Shown here piece by piece: positions 8,515 through 16,859 of a stretch of 64,000 nucleotides of DNA. The stretch's first letter is position 1. Each line of letters begins with the position of its first letter. This stretch comes from Fictibacillus enclensis. GTDB taxonomy: Bacteria > Bacillota > Bacilli > Bacillales > Fictibacillaceae. Location of the stretch: assembly GCF_001457035.1 (NCBI RefSeq), contig NZ_KQ758618.1:310001-374000 (forward strand), given 5' to 3'. A program made the position numbers and the translations under genes. The notes below the pieces were generated by a model. That model saw only the letters and a list, made by a program, of their open reading frames with translations, searched no databases and was not told the origin of the DNA.

Positions 8515-9252
8515 CTACAATTTAGCTTCGGGATCTTTTGGTTCTTGCGGTCGCTGATCATGGCGGCTTTCCTCTTTATCTTTTGGTTTCTCTTCTTCTT
8601 CGAAGAATTTACTGCGTATTAAGGGTTCATTTCCATAAACGATCAACCGGTCACCTTCCTGAATTTCCTGCTCGTACAAGTTTTCTCGAATCGGCATATC
8701 TCCACGGATCAAGAGGATGATGTGAACATCTTCCCCCCGCTTAATTAAGGTATGAACTTTTTTACCCACATAGTGAAAGTCATCCCTTACCTCCAGGGTA
8801 GTAATAAAATCATCTTTATCAAAATAAAGTACATCTTTTATAGGCAGTTCGGAAAGTGGATAGCTGTCTTTTGTTTCCTCTTCTATTGTCTTTGAAAAGA
8901 AATGCCGGATCTGGGGGATTTTTAAGATAAACAGCAAAACGAGCAAACTTGAAGAAATAACCATGAGTTCCGTCGTTTTAAAATCATTGGATAAAATGTT
9001 GCTGATGGAAGAGATGATCACTGCAAGGGAAAAGGCACCAAAAAGGATAAGAAAGGCACTGATCTTTCTCCTGAGGGGATGGTCAATAATCAGCTTTGAC
9101 TCGTCAGTGGTAAATCCTGTACCGGTCAGCATAGAGATGACCTGATACCGGGAGATGCTTTTTTTCAATCCTGTAAACACCAGTAGGGTAGATGCAATTT
9201 CAATGACGAGTCCAACGATAATCAGATAGAGAAGAATAAAAAAATAGCCCAT
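8515..9252 (-). CDS. Membrane protein with TrkA_C (RCK_C) domain
   Basis: 245-residue protein with three or four membrane segments in the first about 110 residues, then a cytoplasmic TrkA_C/RCK_C domain (about 140-220, ending EIQEGDRLIVYGN), a ligand-binding module that in potassium channels and antiporters often binds c-di-AMP or nucleotides. The last 30 residues are a charged tail rich in E, K and P. No ion-conducting pore signature is visible, so it may be a regulatory or accessory subunit. RBS GGAGG lies eight bases before ATG. It is divergent from the ArsB/NhaD transporter at 9495; a functional link is only suggested by that position. Confidence 0.75.
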   Translation of the reverse strand: MGYFFILLYLIIVGLVIEIASTLLVFTGLKKSISRYQVISMLTGTGFTTDESKLIIDHPLRRKISAFLILFGAFSLAVIISSISNILSNDFKTTELMVISSSLLVLLFILKIPQIRHFFSKTIEEETKDSYPLSELPIKDVLYFDKDDFITTLEVRDDFHYVGKKVHTLIKRGEDVHIILLIRGDMPIRENLYEQEIQEGDRLIVYGNEPLIRSKFFEEEEKPKDKEESRHDQRPQEPKDPEAKL

Positions 9253-9494
9253 ATTTCAGCCTCCATTAGTCCTGTCTCTTCATTTATTCCATTGTTTACG
9301 GTTTTTAAAACAAAGAACTCCTGAATTTTGAATGAATTGGAAAAAGATACATTTTCCATCGAAGGCCGCTTCAATACATGTAAAAATTTATTTCCCCTCA
9401 CGAAAATGTAGAGTATTATTTTAAATAAGATCTATGGCCGGGGCCAGTTTGTGCACGGGTCTTCTTTAGAATAAGCAAAGGAGAAGCAGATATT

Positions 9495-10775
9495 ATGGGA
9501 CAGCAGGCAATTATTGCACTAAGTATCTTTTTAATTACATACGGTTTAATCATTTCTGAAAAAGTACACCGTACCATCGTTTCCATCCTCGGTGGTGCCC
9601 TCATGGTTGCTTTCGGAGTCATTGACCAGGAAGTGGCAATCCACCATATTGATTTTAATACGATAGGGCTTCTTGTCGGAATGATGGTCATGGTGACCAT
9701 TACCGCCGAAACCGGCCTTTTTAAATTCATCGCCATCTGGGCGGCGAAAAAGGTGAAAGGAGATCCGATCAAAACCTTAATTATCCTTGGACTGATTACA
9801 GCAGTGGGATCAGCCTTTTTGGATAACGTAACAACAGTTTTGCTCGTTGTTCCTGTTACCTTCAGTGTGACAAGAAGGTTGAACCTGAACCCGATTCCTT
9901 TTTTAATGACGGAAATCTTTGCTTCCAACATTGGAGGAACCGCCACGATGATCGGCGACCCACCCAATATTATGATTGGAAGTGCGGTCAAGGAGCTTAC
10001 CTTTTTAGCCTTTATTAAAAACCTTTCCCTGGTCTGCGCCATTATACTGGTGGTTACCATTGTGATTATGGCTTTCTTTTACCGTAAAGGTTTAACAACG
10101 AAGCCAGAACTTGTAGCAAATTTAATGAAACTGGATGAGAAGAAGGAAATTGTGGATCACAACCTGCTTCGCAAATGCCTTTTTGCACTTGGGCTAACGA
10201 TTGCAGGCTTTTTTCTTCATCAGTTTATTCATGTGGAAACCGCAACCATCGCTCTTTTCGGTGCCTTTTTGCTGTTGCTTATGGCTGGGGAAAAGCATCT
10301 CGAGTACGCATTGGAAAAAGTGGAATGGACGACCCTTTTCTTTTTTATCGGATTGTTTGTCATTGTCGCCGGCCTTGTTGAAACCGGCATTATTGCGAGT
10401 GTCGCTAAACAGGCGATGGAGTGGACCGGCGGTGATCTTAAGGCAACAACCTTTTTGATTTTGTGGATGAGTGCGATTGCTTCAGCCTTTGTGGACAACA
10501 TCCCATTTGTAGCCACCATGATTCCCATGATCAAGGAAATGGGGAACATGGGAATCACCAATCTTGATCCGTTATGGTGGAGCTTGGCTCTTGGCGCATG
10601 TCTGGGAGGAAACGGCACGCTGATTGGGGCGAGTGCCAACCTGGTCGTGGCTGGTCTTGCGGGCAAAGAGGGCTACCACATTTCTTTTGTTAAATATTTG
10701 ATTATTGGATTCCCACTCATGATTTTATCCATTATTATTTCCAGTGTTTATGTGTATTTGCGTTACCTCATGTAG
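9495..10775 (+). CDS. ArsB/NhaD-family ion transporter
   Basis: 426-residue polytopic membrane protein of the ion transporter superfamily (CitMHS/ArsB/NhaD). It shows the internal pseudo-repeat of the fold: SAFLDNVTT and GGTATMIGDPPN in the first half, SAFVDNIPF and GGNGTLIGASANL in the second. Members move anions (arsenite, citrate, sulfate) or exchange Na+/H+; the substrate here is open. The P-protein-like ArsB subgroup is the closest in appearance. RBS AAAGGAG is nine bases before ATG and a strong terminator follows, so the gene is monocistronic. No ars genes are nearby, which argues against arsenic resistance as the main job. Confidence 0.82.
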   Translation: MGQQAIIALSIFLITYGLIISEKVHRTIVSILGGALMVAFGVIDQEVAIHHIDFNTIGLLVGMMVMVTITAETGLFKFIAIWAAKKVKGDPIKTLIILGLITAVGSAFLDNVTTVLLVVPVTFSVTRRLNLNPIPFLMTEIFASNIGGTATMIGDPPNIMIGSAVKELTFLAFIKNLSLVCAIILVVTIVIMAFFYRKGLTTKPELVANLMKLDEKKEIVDHNLLRKCLFALGLTIAGFFLHQFIHVETATIALFGAFLLLLMAGEKHLEYALEKVEWTTLFFFIGLFVIVAGLVETGIIASVAKQAMEWTGGDLKATTFLILWMSAIASAFVDNIPFVATMIPMIKEMGNMGITNLDPLWWSLALGACLGGNGTLIGASANLVVAGLAGKEGYHISFVKYLIIGFPLMILSIIISSVYVYLRYLM

Positions 10776-10776
10776 T

Positions 10777-10810
10777 AAAAAAAACCCCTTCTGTCCAGAA
10801 GGGGTTTTTT
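10777..10810 (+). terminator. Terminator of the ArsB/NhaD gene
   Basis: AACCCCTTCTG / CAGAAGGGGTT followed by TTTT. Confidence 0.88.
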
Positions 10811-10933
10811 GCATTTTAATCATGAAAGGCACAAGCATAAAAGTTGATAAGTATACATAAAGGAAGTAGGGTAAATATACTAACACACTGACGGATAAAA
10901 GCGGAAACTACTCTAAGAATAGATGGTGAGACC

Positions 10934-12088
10934 ATGATCGATTTTGTTAAAACTGACTTTCAGTACCGATGGATGGAAAAGCTTAAAGAACTACGCTTAC
11001 AGTTTGCAGAGCGGGCACCTTTACATGATAAGGAGGGTACGTTTCCATTTGAGAATTTTAAAGACCTGGGAGAGGCCGGCTATTTGTCATTGACCGTACC
11101 GGAAAAGTATGGAGGACAGGAAATTAGTCTGTACGATTACATTTTATTTCAAGAAGAAATTGCACGGGGAGACGGCTCCACAGCTCTATCTGTCGGCTGG
11201 CATCTTGGTGTGGTTATGGATTTGGATGACCGCCAGTCATGGAAAGAGCAAACATTTGAGAAGCTTTGCAAAAGGATTGTTCATTCCAAGAGTCTCGTAA
11301 ACCGGGCATCGACAGAGCCCGCAACCGGAAGCCCGACACGAGGGGGCAAACCCCAAACAACAGCAGAGCGAAAGGGAAATCAATGGATGTTAAATGGCCG
11401 AAAATCTTTTACATCCATGGCACCGGCCCTGGATTACTCGATCATTTCTGCTTCAGTGAAGGATTCGGATCAGGTTTCTTCTTTCCTTGTCTCTCATAAG
11501 CAGCCTGGGGTTTCCATTGAAGAAAAATGGGACACTTTGGGGATGCGTGGCACGCGAAGTGATGACCTGGTGCTGAAAAATGTAGCAGTTGAGTCTGAGA
11601 ATCTCGTGGAAACTGCAGATCAGGAGGGCAATCAGCAGCTGCCAAAAGGCTGGCTTCTCCATATTCCTGCATGCTATCTGGGCATTGCAAGAGCAGCAAG
11701 GGACTTCGCTGTTGAATTTGCGAAAACGTATGAGCCAAACAGCCTGAAAGGGCCGATTAAAGACGTCCCTGAAGTGCAGCGGAAGATCGGCTTAATGGAT
11801 GTGGAGCTTTTTAAAGCCAGACAGCTCATGTATGGCGTGATTGAACGCTGGGAAGCTGAACCGCAAAACAGAAAAAATCTTGGCAGCTCTCTGGCGGCGG
11901 TGAAATATGTGGCCACCAACAGTGCGAATGAAGTGGTGGACCTGGCCATGAGAATTGTCGGCGCACACAGCTTGTTCAAGGTTAATCCGCTGCAGCGGTA
12001 TTATCGGGATGTCCGGGCAGGACTGCATAATCCTCCGATGGATGATGCGGTCATCGCCCTGTTTGCCAGGCAGGCCCTATCTGATTAA
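10934..12088 (+). CDS. Acyl-CoA dehydrogenase family protein (YdbM/SfnB-like)
   Basis: 384-residue flavoprotein of the acyl-CoA dehydrogenase superfamily: N-terminal helical domain, middle beta domain with EPATGSPTRGG and KSFTSMAPALDY, and a C-terminal helical bundle with RIVGAHSLFK. The usual catalytic Glu region is not obvious. It resembles B. subtilis YdbM and the SfnB/DszC-like branch, some of which are monooxygenases in organosulfur use. RBS GGTGAG lies a few bases before ATG. It is alone in its unit, about 5 kb upstream of the sulfur assimilation cluster with the copper operon in between, so a sulfur role is a possibility, not a conclusion. Confidence 0.78.
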   Translation: MIDFVKTDFQYRWMEKLKELRLQFAERAPLHDKEGTFPFENFKDLGEAGYLSLTVPEKYGGQEISLYDYILFQEEIARGDGSTALSVGWHLGVVMDLDDRQSWKEQTFEKLCKRIVHSKSLVNRASTEPATGSPTRGGKPQTTAERKGNQWMLNGRKSFTSMAPALDYSIISASVKDSDQVSSFLVSHKQPGVSIEEKWDTLGMRGTRSDDLVLKNVAVESENLVETADQEGNQQLPKGWLLHIPACYLGIARAARDFAVEFAKTYEPNSLKGPIKDVPEVQRKIGLMDVELFKARQLMYGVIERWEAEPQNRKNLGSSLAAVKYVATNSANEVVDLAMRIVGAHSLFKVNPLQRYYRDVRAGLHNPPMDDAVIALFARQALSD

Positions 12089-12097
12089 ACATAGACG

Positions 12098-12130
12098 GAG
12101 AGAGGTGGATGTATCCACCCTCTCTTTTTT
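12098..12130 (+). terminator. Terminator of the acyl-CoA dehydrogenase gene
   Basis: GAGAGAGGTGGAT / ATCCACCCTCTC followed by TTTTTT. Confidence 0.85.
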
Positions 12131-12275
12131 AAACTGTAAGAGCATTTTAGTGATGAGTAATCTCTGAACGATTATCACAGTATTTGGGAAATATTGTTGC
12201 TAAAGGGTGAAAGGAGAATGGTCATTTAGCGCAGAATATGTTGGTTAATCACTATGATGAAACGGGGTGTACAGG

Positions 12276-12497
12276 ATGAGAAACAGTTCTGAAGAAAGAA
12301 CGGTACAGATTCTGGGTGAACATTCGCTTAACCTGCTTCACAACAATGGTCTTTTAGTTGTCAGTGAAGACGAATGGAATGAACTCCAAACTGTAAAAAG
12401 GGAATCTGAACTGGAAATAAAACGGCTGAAAAAAGAATTGTTTCATGCGGCCAAAAAACTGGCTACCTGGAGATCCTTTGGAAAATCATGCAGCTAA
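12276..12497 (+). CDS. Small coiled-coil hypothetical protein
   Basis: 73-residue protein that I do not recognise. The first 30 residues are mixed; residues about 36-65 (ELQTVKRESELEIKRLKKEL) are strongly helical with heptad-like hydrophobic spacing, suggesting a short coiled coil. ATG 12276 follows GGGGTG by six bases; a GTG three codons earlier is inside that site. It sits between the acyl-CoA dehydrogenase terminator and csoR, separated from csoR by a 106-bp gap that holds the copper-operon promoter, so it is probably not part of that operon. Confidence 0.5.
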   Translation: MRNSSEERTVQILGEHSLNLLHNNGLLVVSEDEWNELQTVKRESELEIKRLKKELFHAAKKLATWRSFGKSCS

Positions 12498-12552
12498 TAG
12501 CCTCGATGTTATTTTTTTATAAGATGGGGTAAAGTAGAAAAAAGCTTTGCCC

Positions 12553-12582
12553 TTTACATAGGGTAGGGGGGTATGGTAAGCT
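12553..12582 (+). promoter_or_regulatory. Promoter/CsoR operator of the copper operon
   Basis: TTTACA (12553-12558) and a TAAGCT-type -10 (12577-12582) flank a G-rich block, TAGGGTAGGGGGGTATGGTA. CsoR operators are G-tract pseudo-palindromes of this kind and the block lies between the promoter boxes, where CsoR binding would block RNA polymerase. Confidence 0.6.
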
Positions 12583-12603
12583 ACGAGTAAGGAGATGATT
12601 GCA

Positions 12604-12918
12604 ATGGAGATTGAAGAGCAAGATATTCACTGTTCTGCCGAAAGGAAAAGTCATCATTCGGATAAAATGAAAAGCAATCTGCTGACCAGGCTAAACCGTA
12701 TTGAAGGACAAATACGGGGTGTAAAAGGTATGATTGAACGCGATACGTATTGCGATGATGTTCTTACTCAGCTTTCTGCCATTCAATCTGCCCTCAATAG
12801 CGTCGGAAAACTTCTTCTTGAGGGCCATATGAGAAGCTGTGTAGTAGAGCGCATTCAAGAAGGAGAGCTTGAAGTGATAGATGAGCTCTTGATTACTGTA
12901 AAGAAATTAATGAAATAA
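12604..12918 (+). CDS. csoR: Copper-sensing repressor CsoR
   Basis: 104-residue all-helical repressor. The Cu(I) ligand set is present with family spacing: Cys50, His75 and Cys79 (25 and 4 residues apart, as C36, H61 and C65 of M. tuberculosis CsoR). The DNA-contacting helix NLLTRLNRIEGQIRGVKGMI is typical. Cu(I) binding releases the operator and turns on copZ-copA. A histidine-containing N-terminal extension (residues 1-20) precedes the core. ATG 12604 lies nine bases after AAGGAG; ATG 12595 touches that site. csoR, copZ and copA are in one direction with short gaps, so the repressor regulates its own operon. Confidence 0.93.
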   Translation: MEIEEQDIHCSAERKSHHSDKMKSNLLTRLNRIEGQIRGVKGMIERDTYCDDVLTQLSAIQSALNSVGKLLLEGHMRSCVVERIQEGELEVIDELLITVKKLMK

Positions 12919-12942
12919 GCCATATTGAAGGAGGATATTACC

Positions 12943-13149
12943 ATGGAGAACGTAACATTGAATGTTAAAGGAATGTCTTGTGCGCATTGTGTGAATGCAG
13001 TAGAAGGAAGTGTAGGCAAACTTCCGGGTGTAGAACAAGTTCATGTCCACCTTGAAGAAGGAACAGTGGAAGTAAAATATGATGCCAATAAAGTTGGACT
13101 GGATAAAATAAAAGATACCATTGATGATCAGGGTTATGATGTAGCCTGA
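12943..13149 (+). CDS. copZ: Copper chaperone CopZ
   Basis: 68-residue single HMA-domain protein with the copper-binding GMSCAHC motif (Cys13 and Cys16). CopZ binds Cu(I) in the cytoplasm and hands it to the HMA domains of CopA. ATG 12943 follows AAGGAGGA by six bases. It lies 24 bp after csoR. The 81-bp gap to copA contains a hairpin and a palindrome (see those entries), so copZ can be expected at higher levels than copA. Confidence 0.94.
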   Translation: MENVTLNVKGMSCAHCVNAVEGSVGKLPGVEQVHVHLEEGTVEVKYDANKVGLDKIKDTIDDQGYDVA

Positions 13150-13156
13150 CGGTATA

Positions 13157-13190
13157 AAGAGAAACGTGCGGATGCGCGTTCTCTTTTTGG
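13157..13190 (+). terminator. Hairpin with U-run between copZ and copA
   Basis: AAGAGAAACGTGC / GCGCGTTCTCTTT around GGAT, followed by TTTTTGG. It looks like an intrinsic terminator inside the operon, so it probably gives partial termination after copZ. A folding calculation would settle its strength. Confidence 0.65.
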
Positions 13191-13197
13191 ATAAAAA

Positions 13198-13216
13198 TAT
13201 ACCCTGTAAGGGTATA
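13198..13216 (+). promoter_or_regulatory. Perfect palindrome before copA, candidate second CsoR operator
   Basis: TATACCC (13198-13204), five-base centre, GGGTATA (13210-13216): a perfect seven-base inverted repeat with TACCC/GGGTA half sites like CsoR operators. It ends only 14 bases before the copA ATG. Confidence 0.5.
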
Positions 13217-13230
13217 AAGAGGTGAATTTC

Positions 13231-15648
13231 ATGGAACCCAATCTCAAAGAAACGACTCTGCCAATCTCGGGAATGACCTGTGCAGCCTGTGCGATGCGTA
13301 TAGAAAAAGGACTGAAAAAGCTGGATGGAGTTGAAGATGCTAACGTTAACCTGGCCTTGGAGAGATCAAAAGTCGTGTATGATCCCCAGAAAACGTCATC
13401 CAAACAATTTCAGCAAAAGATAGAAGACCTCGGCTACGGAATTTCAGGAGAAAAAGAAAAGTTAGAGATTACTGGCATGACCTGTGCCGCCTGTTCTGCA
13501 CGAATCGAAAAAGGGCTGAACAAATTGGAGGGCGTCATTGAAGCCACTGTGAATCTTCCTCTTGAATCGGCAACGGTGAGCTACTTGCCTTCGCAGGTTT
13601 CTGCCGCCGATATGATCAGGAAAATAGAAGACCTCGGGTACGGTGCCCGTCTCAAAGAGGGCGAAGGCGAACAAACGGCTCAGCTGAGGGAAAAAGAAAT
13701 TCAAAACCAGCTCGGCAAATTTTTCTTTTCACTGATTCTTTCCTTGCCGTTGTTATGGGCAATGGCCAGTCATTTTTCATTTACATCCTTTCTTTATGTA
13801 CCTGAAATGTTCATGAACCCCTGGGTGCAGCTCGCTTTGGCTACCCCGGTTCAATTTGTCATCGGCAAACAATTTTATAGTGGGGCCTACAAAGCGTTGA
13901 AAAATAGGAGCGCCAATATGGATGTTCTTGTCGCACTTGGAACGTCAGCTGCTTATTTTTACAGCCTTTATCTCAGTATTCGTTTGGCTGTCAGAGGACT
14001 TCATATGCCTGAATTGTATTTTGAAACCTCCGCTGTATTGCTTACATTGATCATTCTTGGGAAGTGGTTTGAAGCAAGGACAAAGGGAAGATCTTCTGAT
14101 GCGATTAAAAAACTGATGGGTCTTCAAGCGAAAACCGCACTGGTCGAGCGGGATGGAAGTGAAGTCGAAGTGCCACTGGCAGAAGTCATCCCCGGAGATT
14201 TGGTGTACATCAAGCCGGGAGAAAAGGTGCCGGTGGACGGAGAAGTCGTGGAAGGCCGTTCGGCTGTTGATGAATCCATGCTGACTGGAGAAAGTGTTCC
14301 TGTGGATAAGGAAGCCGGTGACCTTCTGATCGGGGCAACGATCAACCGCAACGGATTCTTAAAGATGAAGGCAACAAAGGTTGGAAAAGATACGGCATTA
14401 TCCCAGATCATTAAAGTAGTTGAGGAAGCGCAAGGTTCAAAGGCTCCGATTCAGCGGCTGGCTGACCGCATCTCGGGAATATTTGTCCCTATTGTTGTTG
14501 GATTGGCTGTCCTGACATTCTTGATTTGGTTTTTTGGAGTTTCCCCTGGTGATTTTTCAGAATCACTTGAAAAACTGATTGCGGTACTTGTTATTGCCTG
14601 TCCGTGCGCGCTTGGGCTGGCAACGCCTACGTCCATCATGGCAGGATCAGGAAGAGCAGCCGAGCACGGCATCCTTTTTAAAGGCGGAGAGCATCTGGAA
14701 AATACCCATCGCATGGATACGGTTATACTGGATAAAACCGGGACGGTGACCTATGGACGACCGGTTGTTACGGATATGCTGCCAGAAAACGGTATGGAAA
14801 AGGAAGAACTGCTGTTACTGGCTGGCAGTGCTGAAAGAAATTCAGAACATCCACTGGCACAAGCGATTGTTGAAGCCATGAAAGAGAAAAAATTAACGGC
14901 CCTTCCTTCACGTGAATTTGAAGCATTGCCTGGGCATGGAATCAAAGTTCACATTCAAGACCGGTCTGTTCTTATTGGCAACCGCAAGCTGATGAAAGAA
15001 TATGGAATCAACCCTGAAAAAGCCTTTGGAAAAATGAAGGAATTAGAGGAACAGGGAAAAACGGTTATGCTTGTCGGTGTGGAGGGAGGCTTCGCGGGCA
15101 TGTTGGCGGTTGCTGATACGGTTAAAGAAACATCGAAGGAAGCGGTTGAGCGTCTGAAGGAGATGCATATTGATGTCTGGATGATCACCGGTGACAATGA
15201 GCGCACAGCAAATGCCATCGCCCGTCAGGTTGGAATCGAGCATGTGATTGCAGGAGTACTTCCGGAAGGAAAAGCGGAAGAAGTAAAAAATCTGCAGGAA
15301 AAAGGGAAAAAAATAGCGATGGTCGGTGACGGAATAAATGATGCACCGGCTCTGGCTTTAGCGGATATTGGAATGGCCATTGGGACCGGTGCGGATGTAG
15401 CTATGGAGGCCGCGGATATTACATTAATCCGGGGAGATCTAAACAGCATTGCCGACGCCATTTTTATGAGTCGAAAGACCATTCGCAACATTAAACAAAA
15501 TCTGTTCTGGGCATTTGCCTACAACGCGATTGGAATCCCTTTTGCCGCTTCCGGATTTTTGGCTCCCTGGCTGGCAGGTGCGGCTATGGCCTTCAGTTCG
15601 GTATCCGTTGTGCTAAACGCCCTAAGGTTGCAAAAGATCAAATTGTGA
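13231..15648 (+). CDS. copA: Cu(I)-exporting P1B-type ATPase CopA
   Basis: 805-residue copper efflux pump. Order of parts: two HMA domains with GMTCAAC (Cys17/Cys20 and Cys85/Cys88), eight predicted membrane helices, the actuator loop with MLTGES, the Cu site CPCALGLATP in helix 6, the phosphorylation motif DKTGTVT, the HP pair of the nucleotide domain (NSEHPLAQ) and the hinge GDGINDAPALA. These define a P1B-1 Cu+ ATPase. It takes Cu(I) from CopZ and exports it. ATG 13231 lies six bases after GAGGTG; a GTG at 13222 is part of that site. A tiny membrane ORF follows 15 bp downstream. Confidence 0.95.
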   Translation: MEPNLKETTLPISGMTCAACAMRIEKGLKKLDGVEDANVNLALERSKVVYDPQKTSSKQFQQKIEDLGYGISGEKEKLEITGMTCAACSARIEKGLNKLEGVIEATVNLPLESATVSYLPSQVSAADMIRKIEDLGYGARLKEGEGEQTAQLREKEIQNQLGKFFFSLILSLPLLWAMASHFSFTSFLYVPEMFMNPWVQLALATPVQFVIGKQFYSGAYKALKNRSANMDVLVALGTSAAYFYSLYLSIRLAVRGLHMPELYFETSAVLLTLIILGKWFEARTKGRSSDAIKKLMGLQAKTALVERDGSEVEVPLAEVIPGDLVYIKPGEKVPVDGEVVEGRSAVDESMLTGESVPVDKEAGDLLIGATINRNGFLKMKATKVGKDTALSQIIKVVEEAQGSKAPIQRLADRISGIFVPIVVGLAVLTFLIWFFGVSPGDFSESLEKLIAVLVIACPCALGLATPTSIMAGSGRAAEHGILFKGGEHLENTHRMDTVILDKTGTVTYGRPVVTDMLPENGMEKEELLLLAGSAERNSEHPLAQAIVEAMKEKKLTALPSREFEALPGHGIKVHIQDRSVLIGNRKLMKEYGINPEKAFGKMKELEEQGKTVMLVGVEGGFAGMLAVADTVKETSKEAVERLKEMHIDVWMITGDNERTANAIARQVGIEHVIAGVLPEGKAEEVKNLQEKGKKIAMVGDGINDAPALALADIGMAIGTGADVAMEAADITLIRGDLNSIADAIFMSRKTIRNIKQNLFWAFAYNAIGIPFAASGFLAPWLAGAAMAFSSVSVVLNALRLQKIKL

Positions 15649-15663
15649 AGGAGGAGTCTGGTG

Positions 15664-15753
15664 ATGCCTGCGATTATCAGAAAATGGGTACTTTCAGCTG
15701 CTGGGATTCTGATTCTCATTATGGCAGCTTATGGCTTGTTAACGGGAAAGTGA
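15664..15753 (+). CDS. 29-residue membrane peptide after copA
   Basis: Short ORF beginning MPAIIRKWVLSAAG and ending AAYGLLTGK. It has a positively charged start, one hydrophobic helix of about 19 residues and a lysine end. A very good ribosome binding site (GAAGGAGGAG, 15648-15657) overlaps the copA stop region and lies about eight bases upstream of ATG 15664 (GTG 15661 is the alternative). The spacing and strand make it the last gene of the csoR-copZ-copA unit. I recognise no family. It may be a small regulator or stabiliser of CopA, by analogy with other tiny membrane proteins that modulate transporters; that is inference. Confidence 0.62.
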   Translation: MPAIIRKWVLSAAGILILIMAAYGLLTGK

Positions 15754-15791
15754 TCACCTATCCTTTTATCGTAAATGTCAAAAAAAAATCC

Positions 15792-15831
15792 AAAAAAGCT
15801 TCGGTCATGCTTAGCATACCGAAGCTTTTTT
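15792..15831. terminator. Bidirectional terminator between copper operon and TSUP gene
   Basis: Long perfect hairpin AAAAAAGCTTCGGT / ACCGAAGCTTTTTT with an inner ATGC/GCAT stem. Confidence 0.9.
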
Positions 15832-15838
15832 GTGTGAA

Positions 15839-16729
15839 TCAACCTGTTCTTTTTGAAAGAGAAAGATTGCTGTTTTTTTTGTTTTTACGGAGGCTGTACA
15901 CGATGCCCGCCACCCATAGTACTCCAAGAATCGTATACACGGACTGTAAAGATGTTCCTGAAACCCCAACCGTTTGAAGGATGGTGCGGGCATTCGTAAA
16001 GATAATTAGTCCGCCCACCACAACACCGAGAATATGGGAAGGAATAATCTTAACAAGATAAGCTGCGATCGGTGCAGCAATCAATCCGCCGGCCATAAGG
16101 GCAATGACCCACATCCAGTTCACCTGATGCCAACCAAGGGAGATCAGGAAACCGATGGTTGCGGATAAGGCAACCGCAAATTCACTTGTATCAACAGAGC
16201 CAATGACTTTTCTTGTAGACGTTCCGTTTTTGGCCAGCAGGACCGGAGTGGCTACCGGCCCCCATCCTCCGCCGCCTGTCGCATCAAGGAATCCGGCAAC
16301 CAATCCCAAGGGAATGAGCTGCTTGCGGCTGAACGCTTTTTCGTGCTCCGTTACTTTATTGTTCTTTTTAAATAAAAAACGGTAAAGAATATAAAATCCT
16401 AGAAATAGCAGGAAAAAGGATACATAAGGCTTTACAATGTCACCGGGAAGGCTTGACAAGAAGCAAGCGCCAGTGAAGGCACCGATTGATCCCGGAATAA
16501 TAAGCCTATAGATAATCTTTTTATCCACATTTCCAAAGCGTATATGAGAAACCCCGGAAGCTGCAGTAGTTACGACTTCAGCAAAATGCACGGAAGCCGA
16601 GGCAACGGCGGGTGCGATTCCGAAGGCAAGCAGCAGGGAAGTTGAAGTCAGTCCGTAGGCCATACCGAGCGATCCGTCAATGAGTTGGGCCACGAGGCCG
16701 ATTAGTGCCAAGACAATCAATTTTTTCAT
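15839..16729 (-). CDS. TSUP-family (TauE/SafE) sulfur anion transporter
   Basis: 296-residue membrane protein with about eight hydrophobic segments. It shows the two-fold repeat of the TauE/SafE family: GLVAQLIDGSLGMAYGLTSTSLLL near the start and GLVAGFLDATGGGGWGPV in the middle. Members move sulfite, sulfoacetate, thiosulfate or sulfate. It is divergent from the SAM-riboswitch cysH operon, which here has no CysP/YlnA-type sulfate permease between cysH and sat, so this protein is a good candidate for the sulfate or sulfite transporter of the pathway. RBS AGGAGGAG precedes ATG. Its leader carries its own terminator hairpin (see entry at 16751). Confidence 0.85.
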   Translation of the reverse strand: MKKLIVLALIGLVAQLIDGSLGMAYGLTSTSLLLAFGIAPAVASASVHFAEVVTTAASGVSHIRFGNVDKKIIYRLIIPGSIGAFTGACFLSSLPGDIVKPYVSFFLLFLGFYILYRFLFKKNNKVTEHEKAFSRKQLIPLGLVAGFLDATGGGGWGPVATPVLLAKNGTSTRKVIGSVDTSEFAVALSATIGFLISLGWHQVNWMWVIALMAGGLIAAPIAAYLVKIIPSHILGVVVGGLIIFTNARTILQTVGVSGTSLQSVYTILGVLWVAGIVYSLRKNKKNSNLSLSKRTG

Positions 16730-16750
16730 GGTTTACTCCTCCTGTCACGT

Positions 16751-16789
16751 AAAAAAAAAGACTCCTAACTACTGTTTGTTAAGAGCCTT
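16751..16789 (-). terminator. Leader terminator (attenuator) upstream of the TSUP gene
   Basis: On the minus strand GGCTCTTAAC pairs with GTTAGGAGTC (ten pairs, two of them G-U) and nine U follow. It lies between the promoter at 16830-16859 and the start codon, so it can only act on the TSUP transcript. A smaller CGGAAAAACCG hairpin precedes it. Confidence 0.7.
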
Positions 16790-16829
16790 CGGTTTTTCCG
16801 ATCAGCTTAGTGTGATTAAATTAATATTT

Positions 16830-16859
16830 ACTATATTCAATAACAGTGAACTCTGTCAA
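16830..16859 (-). promoter_or_regulatory. Sigma-A promoter of the TSUP gene
   Basis: Minus-strand TTGACA (16854-16859), 18-base spacer, TATAGT (16830-16835). The transcript would begin near 16823, giving a leader of about 95 bases. Confidence 0.72.

Noticed and set aside
9416-10060. A 214-residue minus-strand ORF opposite the ArsB/NhaD gene
   Set aside because: It is a mirror of a strongly conserved transporter frame, has no ribosome binding site and no family likeness; the plus-strand gene explains the region.
10812-10933. CymR or other sulfur-related operator before the YdbM-like gene
   Set aside because: The region has AT-rich direct repeats (AAGTATAC, AAATATAC) but nothing that I can match with confidence to the CymR motif.
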